Below, piece after piece: positions 6,696 to 13,710 of a DNA stretch of 13,710 nt (the first letter of the stretch is position 1; every line of letters starts with the position of its first letter). The notes under the pieces were generated by a model. The model ran no database searches. It was given only the letters and a program-made list of their open reading frames with translations, and was not told where the DNA came from. Source of the DNA: Aquimarina sp. (GTDB taxonomy: Bacteria; Bacteroidota; Bacteroidia; Flavobacteriales; Flavobacteriaceae); the NCBI GenBank assembly GCA_002697475.1, contig NZVW01000018.1, positions 1-13,710 of the forward strand. Reading direction: 5' to 3'. The translations under genes were made by a program, and so were the position numbers.

Positions 6696-7895
6696 TTGGG
6701 TGAAGTTTCTAACCTAAAAAGATACAACGTCGACCGATTTGGCCGAAAATTGAATTACAGCCAAGACTTACAGAATGGAGGTGAAATAAAGTTTGAAAAC
6801 GAAGATTACAAAAAAGTAATTGAAATAGCGGAAGAATTAATTTCAATAAAAGAATTTAAAGAATTTACAGATTGTGATTTTATTGAAGAACAAATATGTT
6901 TATGGAGTTTTAATACTTACCTAGAAAAAAAAGCAAAAGAAGAACCGATTAATTACTTGCGCAGAGTTTTATATGAAAACAAAAAAGAACACGTATTTTA
7001 TTTTAGAACAGTTGGGCTCCATATAGAAGAGAATTTTTTTATTGGTAATTCGGAGTTAACGTATCTTGATGAAAGCTTTATAAACTCACAAAAAGTAAAG
7101 TATAAAAATTATGAGAACAACTTTGAAGGAGAAACCTTTGAAAGGTTGTCAAAAATGCTTAATAACCAAGTAGTTTTTAAGTATAAAACTGAGGGGACAA
7201 GTAATTTTAGTAATAATATAGCCAAACATAATGTTCGAATAAGCTCTAGCGTTTTAAAAATGTTTTTGCTTAAAGAGATAGATGACCCTAACACCAGATT
7301 GTTTGATTTAGAGTTTGGCTCTTATGTAATACCATATTATTCCAGTTTTAGTGAAACTACAAGCAATAAATTTGATTTACGTAGTAATCTCTCTTCTAAT
7401 TTTGGAGCAAAACCAACCGAAATAACGGCTAAACGTTATAGTGAAATTAAAAAACTAGGTTTTGATCTCGTTTCGAATTATATAAAAAAATCACCAAAAT
7501 CGGAATTAGATTTTTTCATTCGGGAATTAATAATTTCAGCTGGACGATATTCTTCTCAATTAGATCCTTATGAAAAAAACGTGATGATGGTTGCTTGGTT
7601 TGAAAAAATAGTTAACATTGAAAACAAAGGTAGAAGTAAAGGTTTATCTAAAATGAAAAAAAATATTATCCCTAATATAGTTTCAGAAAATGAAATTAAT
7701 TTACTCGAAAACATTTTCATTACTCAATATAAAATAAGAGATAGCTACTTACACAATGGAATAGAATTAAGACTTGATGATGATCTTTTTTACAGGTTTC
7801 ACTATGTTGCTATTATTTTATTAAAAAAAATAATAATATTATCAGAAACCATTAAAACCAAAGCTGAACTCATAGAATTCTTTGAAAAAAACTAG
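6696..7895 (+). CDS. Putative HEPN-domain protein (ApeA-like C-terminus), possible defence RNase
   Basis: This is a 399-residue cytoplasmic protein from the TTG at 6696, or about 440 residues if translation begins at the ATC at 6573. I do not recognise the N-terminal two thirds, which mix helices and strands and are rich in Lys, Glu and Asn. The last 150 residues look like an all-helical HEPN domain: LDPYEKNVMMVAWFEKIVN, then a linker, then YKIRDSYLHNG carrying an RX4H motif (Arg348, His353; Arg codon 7737-7739), then a hydrophobic helix FHYVAIILLKKIIIL. In HEPN ribonucleases that Arg-His pair is catalytic, and the ApeA-like subgroup shows a similar placement in anti-phage proteins. The gene is more AT-rich than its neighbours and stands alone between a terminator and an unusual inverted repeat, consistent with an accessory insertion. 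A single-gene abortive-infection role is inference; the HEPN call rests on one motif and helix pattern. Confidence 0.6.
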   Translation: MGEVSNLKRYNVDRFGRKLNYSQDLQNGGEIKFENEDYKKVIEIAEELISIKEFKEFTDCDFIEEQICLWSFNTYLEKKAKEEPINYLRRVLYENKKEHVFYFRTVGLHIEENFFIGNSELTYLDESFINSQKVKYKNYENNFEGETFERLSKMLNNQVVFKYKTEGTSNFSNNIAKHNVRISSSVLKMFLLKEIDDPNTRLFDLEFGSYVIPYYSSFSETTSNKFDLRSNLSSNFGAKPTEITAKRYSEIKKLGFDLVSNYIKKSPKSELDFFIRELIISAGRYSSQLDPYEKNVMMVAWFEKIVNIENKGRSKGLSKMKKNIIPNIVSENEINLLENIFITQYKIRDSYLHNGIELRLDDDLFYRFHYVAIILLKKIIILSETIKTKAELIEFFEKN

Positions 7896-7946
7896 TCTTA
7901 AAAATTTATAAGCCCACCCATCAAAGTCTTTAACTTCGATTCATCC

Positions 7947-8027
7947 TAACGTAAATTCTACTAATATTTTAGTTTTTAGTTTATAATATAGCTGGACAAG
8001 TGTACTTAAACACAATATTTAGCGTTA
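7947..8027. other. attC-like imperfect inverted repeat downstream of the HEPN-like gene
   Basis: TAACGTAAAT (7947-7956) pairs with ATTTA-G-CGTTA (8017-8027) over ten base pairs with one extra-helical G, 60 nt apart. The ends read CCTAACG and GCGTTA, as in many integron attC sites, and the site follows the HEPN-like gene as attC follows a cassette gene. Against this, the right end GTTATCC does not fit the GTTRRRY box and no integrase is in the window. Confidence 0.25.
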
Positions 8028-8051
8028 TCCAAATCTAAACTAACCACTACG

Positions 8052-9719
8052 ATGAAAATCATAAATAAACTTAGCCTTCTAAGAAAAGAGTTACTGGTAC
8101 CAATTTTTCTTATGAGTACCCTACTATTGTTTAGCCAAACGGTAACTTACCAGTCATCAAACGATATTATCGCCAATCCTGAGAGAGGTTTTCAAAAATA
8201 TTCTATCACCTCAAACCAATACGCAACCACTCCGGGAGCAAATAATCTTTCTGTCACTACTTTAAATAACTGGAAAACCAGCGCAGATAGAGTTACTGTG
8301 ATGTATCGTTATTTTCTGTTGGATGCATTTCTAAATACTGACATCAACTCTACTTTTTTAAACAATATCCAGACTGATTTTGATCATGTCAGAGCTGCCG
8401 GTCTTAAAATAATTGTACGATTTTCATATTCCAACGCTCAGGGAACATCACCTCAACAGCCTGTGAAATCTCAAATACTGACTCACATATCGCAACTAGC
8501 ACCCATACTTACTACCAATAAAGACATTATCTTTTCGCATCAGGCCGGGTTCATTGGCACCTGGGGCGAGTGGTATTATACCAACTCTACAGAATTTGGT
8601 ACAGATGGAAATATTAACGCTACGCAATGGTCCAATAGAAAAGAGATCGTAGATGCTATGCTGGCCGCCACCCCTGTAGAAATTCCTATACAAGTGAGAT
8701 ATGCAGGGATAAAACAAACCATGTACGGCAATACACAACTCACTGCACAAACCGCTTATGCAAACACGCCTCAGGCCAGGATTGGTTTTTTTAACGATGC
8801 TTTCTTAAACAATTATGGAGATCAGGGTACTTATGAAGTAGCCAATGAATGTACTAACCCCATTGGTACGGCGGATTACAATTACATTTCAAACGAAACT
8901 CAGTATCTCCCTATGACCGGAGAAACCAATGGTTTAAACCCGTGTAATAGTGGCACCAGAACTAACGGTGATAATGCTGTAAATGAAATGAATTTAACGA
9001 ACTGGACAACCATTAATCGCGATTATTACACTCCTTTCTGGGATGGCATAATTAGCTCAAATCATTATGAAGATATCGCAAAAAATCTAGGCTATAGATT
9101 TGTTTTAAACTCGTCTACTTTGGTATCCAATGATACAGACTTTGATCTAACCTTAGATATTACTAATACGGGTTTTGCCAGACCCTTCAAGCAAAGAAAT
9201 GTGTATTTAGTGTTTAAAAACACTGCTACGAATGAGATTACCACAGCGTTGATCAATACAGATATCAGAACCTGGGAAAACTCAATAACGATAACACAAA
9301 ACTTTAATTTAGCATTAGAAGGAACATTTCAATTGTATTTGTGGATGCCGGATAGTCATGCTTCCCTGGAAAGCAATGCTGATTATAGTATACGATTTGC
9401 GAATTCCAATATTTGGGATCCTGCAACGGGATACAATGATTTATTACAAACGGTTTCCTTAAATATCTTAGGAGTGGAAGACTACACGGATAAAAATAAG
9501 TTTTCCATTTACCCTAATCCAGCTTCAAACTTTATTATGGTCTCCTTAAAAAATGCTCAAAGCACCCAAATTGAAATCTATAATATAAGTGGTCAATTGA
9601 TTAAAAAAGATATCATTATAAACAATCAGAAACTAAATATTGAAAAACTATCCAACGGAGTATATTTTATAAAATTATCAGACCATACATCATCGATGTA
9701 TAAACTGATAAAGAAATAA
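8052..9719 (+). CDS. Secreted DUF4874/DUF4832 protein with type IX secretion sorting domain
   Basis: This is a 555-residue exported protein. Residues 1-28 form a signal peptide with a hydrophobic core (LLVPIFLMSTLLLFS) and likely cleavage before QTVTY. Residues about 32-220 match DUF4874: the NPERGF signature lies at 42-47, and a TIM-barrel-like run includes VTVMYRYFLLDAFL, AGLKIIVRFSYS and GFIGTWGEWYY (Glu173, possibly catalytic). Residues about 230-470 match DUF4832, ending in a beta-sandwich-like part (LTLDITNTGFARPF... QLYLWMPD). The last 72 residues, from FSIYPNPASN at 484, form a T9SS type A sorting domain with YNISGQLI and GVYFIKL, so the protein should cross the outer membrane and be released or anchored at the surface. 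Proteins of this architecture resemble glycoside hydrolases and are often found in polysaccharide-related settings; no carbohydrate genes lie beside it here. The substrate is unknown. Confidence 0.88.
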   Translation: MKIINKLSLLRKELLVPIFLMSTLLLFSQTVTYQSSNDIIANPERGFQKYSITSNQYATTPGANNLSVTTLNNWKTSADRVTVMYRYFLLDAFLNTDINSTFLNNIQTDFDHVRAAGLKIIVRFSYSNAQGTSPQQPVKSQILTHISQLAPILTTNKDIIFSHQAGFIGTWGEWYYTNSTEFGTDGNINATQWSNRKEIVDAMLAATPVEIPIQVRYAGIKQTMYGNTQLTAQTAYANTPQARIGFFNDAFLNNYGDQGTYEVANECTNPIGTADYNYISNETQYLPMTGETNGLNPCNSGTRTNGDNAVNEMNLTNWTTINRDYYTPFWDGIISSNHYEDIAKNLGYRFVLNSSTLVSNDTDFDLTLDITNTGFARPFKQRNVYLVFKNTATNEITTALINTDIRTWENSITITQNFNLALEGTFQLYLWMPDSHASLESNADYSIRFANSNIWDPATGYNDLLQTVSLNILGVEDYTDKNKFSIYPNPASNFIMVSLKNAQSTQIEIYNISGQLIKKDIIINNQKLNIEKLSNGVYFIKLSDHTSSMYKLIKK

Positions 9720-9774
9720 CAAATAGAGTTAGATTAATGGTAAAAGCGTCATTTAGAGTGATTAAGCTGGAGTT

Positions 9775-9820
9775 CGTGTATTTTGGAATCAAAATAACTA
9801 TTTTCGATACACTTTTCCTT
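9775..9820. terminator. Possible bidirectional terminator between converging genes
   Basis: GTGTAT (9776-9781) pairs with ATACAC (9807-9812); alternatively ATTTTG (9780-9785) pairs with CAAAAT (9790-9795) around GAAT. A short T run (TTTT, 9813-9816) follows on the plus strand. The site sits between converging genes, where a terminator is expected, but the stems are weak. Confidence 0.35.
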
Positions 9821-9851
9821 CATCAAAGCACTCGAATTGACGGTTTTTTTT

Positions 9852-11219
9852 TTAAGACTTAACTTCTACAGGATCATTTTTAGCCAATAAATCTAATATT
9901 TTTTCTTCTACCTCAACGGAATCCCAGGTATCTTCAATGTCAGAGATTTTTAATATTTTGTCCATTATAGCTGCCTGTTGATCACCTATCTCTAAAGCTT
10001 CGCTATACGGTCTGTGGCTAAAAGTTACTCTGGAGTATAAGGGCAACCATTTATCTGGGTGTTTCTCTGAGATTTTCTTTTCGATTTTCTTTCTCAATAA
10101 AAACTTTGGATCCGCAGTTTTACTGCTCATCTCCATAAAATTTCTATAGGATAATTCTGCTATGGCATCTGCATCAGGTTTTCGGGACTCCTGATATTTT
10201 TCAAAAATAGTTTGCCAGTCTTCAGTTTGATTAGCCTCAATAATATCATCCAGAACGGCTATATCTTCAAAACCGGCATTCATCCCTTGTCCATAAAACG
10301 GCACAATCGCGTGGGCTGAATCACCAACAAGAGCTACTTTATTCCAGTAGGTCCACGGGTAACATTTTATAGTAACTAAAGCACTGGTAGGATTCTTTCT
10401 AAAATCTTCAAGCAAGGTCGGCATCAACTCAATAGTTCCCGGAAAATACTTTTTCCAGAATTTAGTCACCTCTTCATCTGTCGTAAGTTCTTCAAAAGAG
10501 TCTTTACCTTCATGTGGCATAAATAAAGTACAGGTAAATGTACCATCCATATTAGGCAACGCTATTAGCATAAACTTACCTCTGGGCCAGATGTGTAAGG
10601 AGTTTTTATGTATCCGATGCGTACCATCATCATTTGCAGGAATTTTTAATTCCTTATATCCTGTATCTAAAAAGTCTTGTGAATAATCAAATCTACTTCT
10701 ACGCTGCATTTTATGACGTACTCTGGAAAAAGCGCCATCACAGCCGAAAATCATATCATACTGGTATTCTGTCCACTCTCCTTTCTCCGTCTCTCCTGTA
10801 AAAATTTTTGCTTCCGGAAGGCTTATGTCCCAAACTTTTTCATCAAATCTAAAGACCGCTCCGTGCTCTTCTGCCAGATCAATCATTTTTCTGTTAAGCA
10901 CTCCCCTGGGGATAGAATATATGGCTTCACCTTCTTTACCATAATACTGATGATAAGCTTCTTCACCTACTAAATGTATCGTTCGCTTATCCATAGGTAT
11001 GGCTAACTCCCTGATTTTATCACCTATACCTACTCTATCCAGAGCATCCCAGCCTCGTACAGACATTGCCAGGTTTATAGAACGTCCGCTAAATTCTACA
11101 GTTCTGATATCAGGCCTGCGGTCAAAGACCGTTACTTCATTACCTCTTCTTCTTAAATATATAGCTAATAAAGAACCAACTAATCCGCTTCCTACAATGG
11201 CAATATTTTTTGTTTGCAT
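9852..11219 (-). CDS. kmo: Kynurenine 3-monooxygenase
   Basis: This FAD-dependent aromatic hydroxylase converts L-kynurenine to 3-hydroxykynurenine with NADPH and O2, in tryptophan degradation and the eukaryote-like route to quinolinate and NAD. The Rossmann FAD motif GSGLVGS is at residues 10-16, followed by FDRRPDIR and the Kmo-typical GRSINLAMSVRGWDAL (45-60). The DG motif GCDGAFSRVR lies at 159-168, and the second FAD motif GDSAHAIVPFYGQGMNAGFED at 299-319. The 455 residues fit bacterial Kmo. The C-terminal part (ISEKHPDKWLPLYSRVTFSH, YSEAL) is also characteristic, and there is no obvious C-terminal membrane anchor. ATG at 11219 is the natural start just before the Rossmann strand. No kynureninase or 3-hydroxyanthranilate dioxygenase gene is visible nearby. 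The methyltransferase gene ends 130 bp upstream on the same strand; the gap holds two interleaved inverted repeats. Confidence 0.95.
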   Translation of the reverse strand: MQTKNIAIVGSGLVGSLLAIYLRRRGNEVTVFDRRPDIRTVEFSGRSINLAMSVRGWDALDRVGIGDKIRELAIPMDKRTIHLVGEEAYHQYYGKEGEAIYSIPRGVLNRKMIDLAEEHGAVFRFDEKVWDISLPEAKIFTGETEKGEWTEYQYDMIFGCDGAFSRVRHKMQRRSRFDYSQDFLDTGYKELKIPANDDGTHRIHKNSLHIWPRGKFMLIALPNMDGTFTCTLFMPHEGKDSFEELTTDEEVTKFWKKYFPGTIELMPTLLEDFRKNPTSALVTIKCYPWTYWNKVALVGDSAHAIVPFYGQGMNAGFEDIAVLDDIIEANQTEDWQTIFEKYQESRKPDADAIAELSYRNFMEMSSKTADPKFLLRKKIEKKISEKHPDKWLPLYSRVTFSHRPYSEALEIGDQQAAIMDKILKISDIEDTWDSVEVEEKILDLLAKNDPVEVKS

Positions 11220-11237
11220 AAGATGTATCTAATCAGG

Positions 11238-11320
11238 ATCTTCCATTTACTCAAGAATGCAGTTCATCCGAGTTTTAATGTATGGAAGATATACAAACAC
11301 TTTATCGTAGACATTAAAAC
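11238..11320 (-). promoter_or_regulatory. Two interleaved perfect inverted repeats upstream of kmo
   Basis: ATCTTCCAT (11238-11246) is the reverse complement of ATGGAAGAT (11282-11290), and GTTTTAATGT (11272-11281) is the reverse complement of ACATTAAAAC (11311-11320). The arms alternate (A, B, A', B') and the middle arms touch, which is the order of an H-type pseudoknot. They occupy the leader region of kmo, so an RNA regulatory fold or two dyad operators are both possible. Confidence 0.35.
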
Positions 11321-11349
11321 CTTCAGCAAATGTAAGAATTATTAGCCAA

Positions 11350-12150
11350 TTATGCTTTAGTGGCTTTTAGTTCGAAGAGTAATGGATATAATTTATCCTT
11401 TGTCTCAAAAAGTCCTTCTTTATTTTTTACTAAATCAGGAAAAACCTGATAGGGTGACTGATCCAGCTCATTTAGGTATTCAATATGTAATCCTGCTTCA
11501 GCCAGGACCGTTACTATTTCTCCTAAGCCATGATTCCAGCCATACTCTTTACTAATTATTTCAGATGCTGTATCTGCATAAGTTCCTGTATACTCTTCGT
11601 AGATTACCTCTTTTTGATGATAACCATATTTTAACTCTGGTTTTCCTCCTAGATAATCGAACATCCATACGATAGGATGAAATTCTACAATATAAAAACT
11701 CCCGCCGGGATGTAAACGCTCCGCAATCATCTTTGCCCAGGGCCTCAAATCCGGTAACCATCCTATCACGCCATAACTGGTAAAAACGATATCAAATTTT
11801 TCAGAAATAAACTTTGATGTATCTAAAACATTACAACACACAAAATCTGCATCTAAATTCAACTCCTCATTTAACTGTTGCGCTAAAGATATAGCCGCAT
11901 CAGAAATATCAACCCCGGTACATTGGGCCCCTAACCTACTCCAACTTAAAGTATCCTGACCAAAGTGACATTGAAGATGCAATAGAGATTTTCCACTGAC
12001 ATCACCTAAGGCAGCCTTTTCGAATTTATTTAAGGAGCTCTTACCTTTTTTAAAATCTTCTACAAAATAAAATTCACTGTCTTTATGAACGGCTACCTTT
12101 TTATTCCAGGTATCCCGATTAACATTAAAATAACTGTTATGGTCTTTCAT
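11350..12150 (-). CDS. Class I SAM-dependent methyltransferase
   Basis: This is a 266-residue soluble methyltransferase. Motif I, LLHLQCHFGQDTL, lies at residues 56-68 and replaces the usual GxGxG with CHFGQD, as in a known bacterial methyltransferase subgroup. The ribose-binding acidic residue follows in TGVDISDAAISLAQ (Asp81). Motif II is ADFVCCNVLD (101-110), then FDIVFTSYGVIGWLPDL (119-135) and RLHPGGSFYIVEFHP (145-159). The N-terminal NRDTWNKKVAVH is typical of this group. The substrate cannot be predicted; it could be a small molecule. Its start codon at 12150 is 59 bp from the divergent ene-reductase gene, so the two probably share a promoter region. Downstream on the same strand lies kmo, 130 bp away; co-transcription is possible but not shown. 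Confidence 0.85.
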   Translation of the reverse strand: MKDHNSYFNVNRDTWNKKVAVHKDSEFYFVEDFKKGKSSLNKFEKAALGDVSGKSLLHLQCHFGQDTLSWSRLGAQCTGVDISDAAISLAQQLNEELNLDADFVCCNVLDTSKFISEKFDIVFTSYGVIGWLPDLRPWAKMIAERLHPGGSFYIVEFHPIVWMFDYLGGKPELKYGYHQKEVIYEEYTGTYADTASEIISKEYGWNHGLGEIVTVLAEAGLHIEYLNELDQSPYQVFPDLVKNKEGLFETKDKLYPLLFELKATKA

Positions 12151-12184
12151 TTATAACTCTTTTAACAACGATTGAAAAATAGTT

Positions 12185-12200
12185 CTTTTAGATTTAAAAG
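12185..12200. promoter_or_regulatory. Dyad CTTTTA-gatt-TAAAAG in the divergent intergenic region
   Basis: A 6-bp inverted repeat with a 4-nt spacer lies 10 nt before the ene-reductase ATG, inside the 59-bp gap shared with the divergent methyltransferase gene. It could bind a regulator or fold in the leader, but in such AT-rich sequence it may be chance. Confidence 0.2.
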
Positions 12201-12209
12201 AAAAAAGAT

Positions 12210-13328
12210 ATGCAGACAAATCAACCGCTTTTAGAGTCATATAAGATGGGTGACCTTATACTTCAAAACAGAGTAATAATGGCACCGATGACAAGAAATA
12301 GGGCTAACAATGAAGACAATAAGCCCACAGAATTACACGAGGAATATTATAGACAACGTGCAGGAGCGGGTTTAATAATTACAGAAGGTTCACAGGTTTC
12401 TAAAAGAGCTGTGGGATATATCAATACTCCGGGCATTCACTCTGAAGCCCAGGTAGAAGGATGGAAAAAAGTAACCAAAGCTGTACACGATGAAGGGGGA
12501 AAAATATTTATTCAATTATGGCATTGTGGTAGAATGTCCCACCCTAAATTTCATAACGGAGATAAGCCTTTAGCACCTAGTGCGGTAAACCCAAACGCAC
12601 AAGCATATACCAGTGATGGGTTTGAAGATACTGTAGAGCCAAAAGCAATGTCAATGGAAGAAATTAAGGAAACCATTGCTGAATTTAAAAAGGCCGCTGA
12701 AAATGCTAAAAAAGCTAATTTTGACGGTGTTGAAATCCATTCTTCTAACGGTTACTTATTTCATCAATTTTTCAATAAAAATGCTAATGTAAGAGAGGAT
12801 GAGTATGGAGGTAGTATTGCTAATCGGGCTCGTTTTTTCTTTGAGACATTAGATGAAATTAAAAGCATATGGCCTGAAAACAGAATAGGTGTTCGATTGA
12901 ACCCATCTCTTCACGGAACTTTTGGGATTGAAGCTACAGAAGAAACGATTCCAACTTTTGATTATATCATTGATAAACTGAATGACTATGATTTGGCTTA
13001 TCTACACCTTTCTGAACCTTTTACAGATGTTAGTGATGTAGATTTTCTGGTTAGTGAAATCGCTAAAAGATATCGTCCAAGATACAATGGTACCTTAATG
13101 ATAAACAATGGTTTTACCCAAGACAGTGGGAATGCCATACTAGATGAGGAAAATGCAGATTTAGTAGCTTTCGGTAAATTGTTTATATCTAATCCGGATT
13201 TACCACGAAGATTTGCGATCAACGCTCCAATAGCTGAGTGGAATGAAGATACTTTTTATACAGCTGGTAAAGAGGGATATATTGACTATCCTACATATCA
13301 GGAAAAATATATGAATACTGAATCATAG
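12210..13328 (+). CDS. Old Yellow Enzyme family alkene reductase
   Basis: This FMN-dependent ene-reductase uses NAD(P)H to reduce activated C=C bonds of unsaturated carbonyls and nitro compounds in the cytoplasm. It is 372 residues long, the length of the classical NemA/OYE group. RVIMAPMTRNRA (21-32) lies at the FMN face, QLWHCGRMSHP (102-112) carries the conserved Gln and His-x-Gly-Arg, and the substrate-binding pair is His177 and Asn180 in VEIHSSNGY, with the proton-donor Tyr182. REDEYGGS (195-202) and GVRLNPS (227-233, Arg229) complete the barrel signature; LVAFGKLFISNPDLPRR near the C-terminus binds the FMN phosphate. HSSNGYLFHQF replaces the more usual HGANGYLLDQF, but the catalytic residues are kept. 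The start at 12210 gives the expected N-terminus. A clear terminator follows, and a flavin-reductase-like gene begins about 210 bp later. Confidence 0.93.
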   Translation: MQTNQPLLESYKMGDLILQNRVIMAPMTRNRANNEDNKPTELHEEYYRQRAGAGLIITEGSQVSKRAVGYINTPGIHSEAQVEGWKKVTKAVHDEGGKIFIQLWHCGRMSHPKFHNGDKPLAPSAVNPNAQAYTSDGFEDTVEPKAMSMEEIKETIAEFKKAAENAKKANFDGVEIHSSNGYLFHQFFNKNANVREDEYGGSIANRARFFFETLDEIKSIWPENRIGVRLNPSLHGTFGIEATEETIPTFDYIIDKLNDYDLAYLHLSEPFTDVSDVDFLVSEIAKRYRPRYNGTLMINNGFTQDSGNAILDEENADLVAFGKLFISNPDLPRRFAINAPIAEWNEDTFYTAGKEGYIDYPTYQEKYMNTES

Positions 13329-13359
13329 TAGGTAATCATGACAAAATAGCACAAATAAT

Positions 13360-13386
13360 GCCTGTCTGTTCATCAGGCAGGCTTTT
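13360..13386 (+). terminator. Rho-independent terminator after the ene-reductase gene
   Basis: GCCTGTCTG (13360-13368) pairs with CAGGCAGGC (13374-13382), nine pairs with one G-U, around a TTCAT loop, followed by TTTT. It begins 31 nt after the stop codon and is one of the few GC-rich stems in the window. Confidence 0.85.
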
Positions 13387-13397
13387 GATCATAATAC

Positions 13398-13529
13398 ATG
13401 AAGAGGAAAAGAAAAAGAGATCAAATATTACAAAAGCTTCAAAATAGTCAGGATAATCTTTTATCTAAAATTGAGTATCTTATGACAAGATTGAAAAAGC
13501 AAGGACTCCCAAATAATTCAAATATCTAA
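13398..13529 (+). CDS. Possible small basic protein (43 aa)
   Basis: This 43-codon ORF starts with ATG directly after the preceding terminator and stops 12 nt before the flavin-reductase start, so it fills its slot like a genuine first gene of an operon. The N-terminus is strongly basic (MKRKRKRDQ), and residues 8-35 form an amphipathic helix with heptad-like leucines (ILQKLQNSQDNLL, then IEYLMTRLKK), suggesting a short coiled coil. There is no signal peptide. I do not recognise it. A coding role is supported only by position, helix pattern and tight spacing, so it could also be a leader ORF. Confidence 0.4.
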   Translation: MKRKRKRDQILQKLQNSQDNLLSKIEYLMTRLKKQGLPNNSNI

Positions 13530-13541
13530 TCACTAAACTTA

Positions 13542-13710
13542 ATGAAGCACTTTTCTCTTACCGAATTATTAAATTTACCATCCAGATATCGTGCTAACCT
13601 GATTAACTCCTGTACAGGTTATAAAACAGCGAACCTTATTGCTACTAAAGGGGAAAACGAAATATCTAACGTAGCCATTTTTAACTCCATTGTTCATATT
13701 GGCAGCAATC
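13542..13710 (+). CDS. Flavin reductase-like FMN-binding split-barrel protein (3' end outside window)
   Basis: Only the first 56 residues are visible, and the frame stays open to the window edge. The N-terminus MKHFSLTELLNLPSRYRANL, then the INSCTGYKTANLIATKG segment and the following NVAIFNSIVHIGSN resemble the Flavobacteriaceae flavin-reductase-like domain proteins (FMN-binding split barrel), recognised from memory. These bind FMN and either reduce free flavin with NAD(P)H or act as small oxidoreductases. The short ORF 12 nt upstream may be co-transcribed. Placement after an FMN-dependent ene-reductase is suggestive of shared redox chemistry, but a terminator lies between them. Confidence is limited by the missing C-terminus. 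Confidence 0.7.
   Translation, partial: MKHFSLTELLNLPSRYRANLINSCTGYKTANLIATKGENEISNVAIFNSIVHIGSN

Noticed and set aside
11561..11761. Minus-strand open frame inside the methyltransferase gene
   Set aside because: It is a shadow in another frame of a well-supported gene; the same applies to the open frames at 4093-4329, 6089-6286, 7109-7294, 8496-8750, 10713-10973, 10999-11232 and 12998-13222.

Overview
The window reads as chromosome from an AT-rich member of the Bacteroidota, most likely a marine Flavobacteriaceae. The signs are a GLPGLI-family protein paired with an outer-membrane barrel carrying a carboxypeptidase-regulatory-like domain, a type IX secretion (T9SS) C-terminal sorting domain, a DUF6261-like protein, A-rich translation starts in place of strong Shine-Dalgarno sites, and TAnnTTTG-like -7 elements. 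I saw no rRNA, tRNA, CRISPR array, IS element or transposase.

Layout. 1-1341 (+): an aldehyde dehydrogenase lacking only its first few residues. 1356-5124 (-): a three-gene cell-envelope cassette, transcribed as small secreted Cys-rich peptide, then GLPGLI protein, then TonB-receptor-like barrel, with an attenuator-type hairpin after the peptide gene. 5281-5637: a non-coding array of about nine degenerate 40-bp repeats, closed by a hairpin. 5752-6447 (+): a helical cytoplasmic DUF6261-like protein, followed by a strong terminator. 6573/6696-7895 (+): an AT-rich gene with a C-terminal HEPN-type RX4H motif, possibly a defence RNase, lacking an ordinary start codon at its apparent N-terminus. 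8052-9719 (+): a secreted DUF4874/DUF4832 protein with a T9SS tail. 9852-11219 (-): kynurenine 3-monooxygenase. 11350-12150 (-): a SAM methyltransferase. 12210-13328 (+): an Old Yellow Enzyme. 13398-13529 (+): a possible 43-residue basic ORF. 13542-13710 (+): the start of a flavin-reductase-like gene, cut by the window edge.

How the parts fit. The flanks (aldehyde dehydrogenase, Kmo, methyltransferase, ene-reductase, flavin reductase) look like ordinary metabolic genes that do not form one pathway, although the ene-reductase and the flavin reductase share flavin chemistry. The middle (about 4.9-8.0 kb) is the accessory part. The most unusual element is the 40-bp tandem array upstream of the DUF6261-like gene. 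Its units share three short blocks in fixed phase but differ strongly from one another, and the period is not a multiple of three, so it is not a protein repeat. The array plus DUF6261 protein is my best candidate for an undescribed system. The peptide/GLPGLI/receptor cassette is second and the HEPN gene third.
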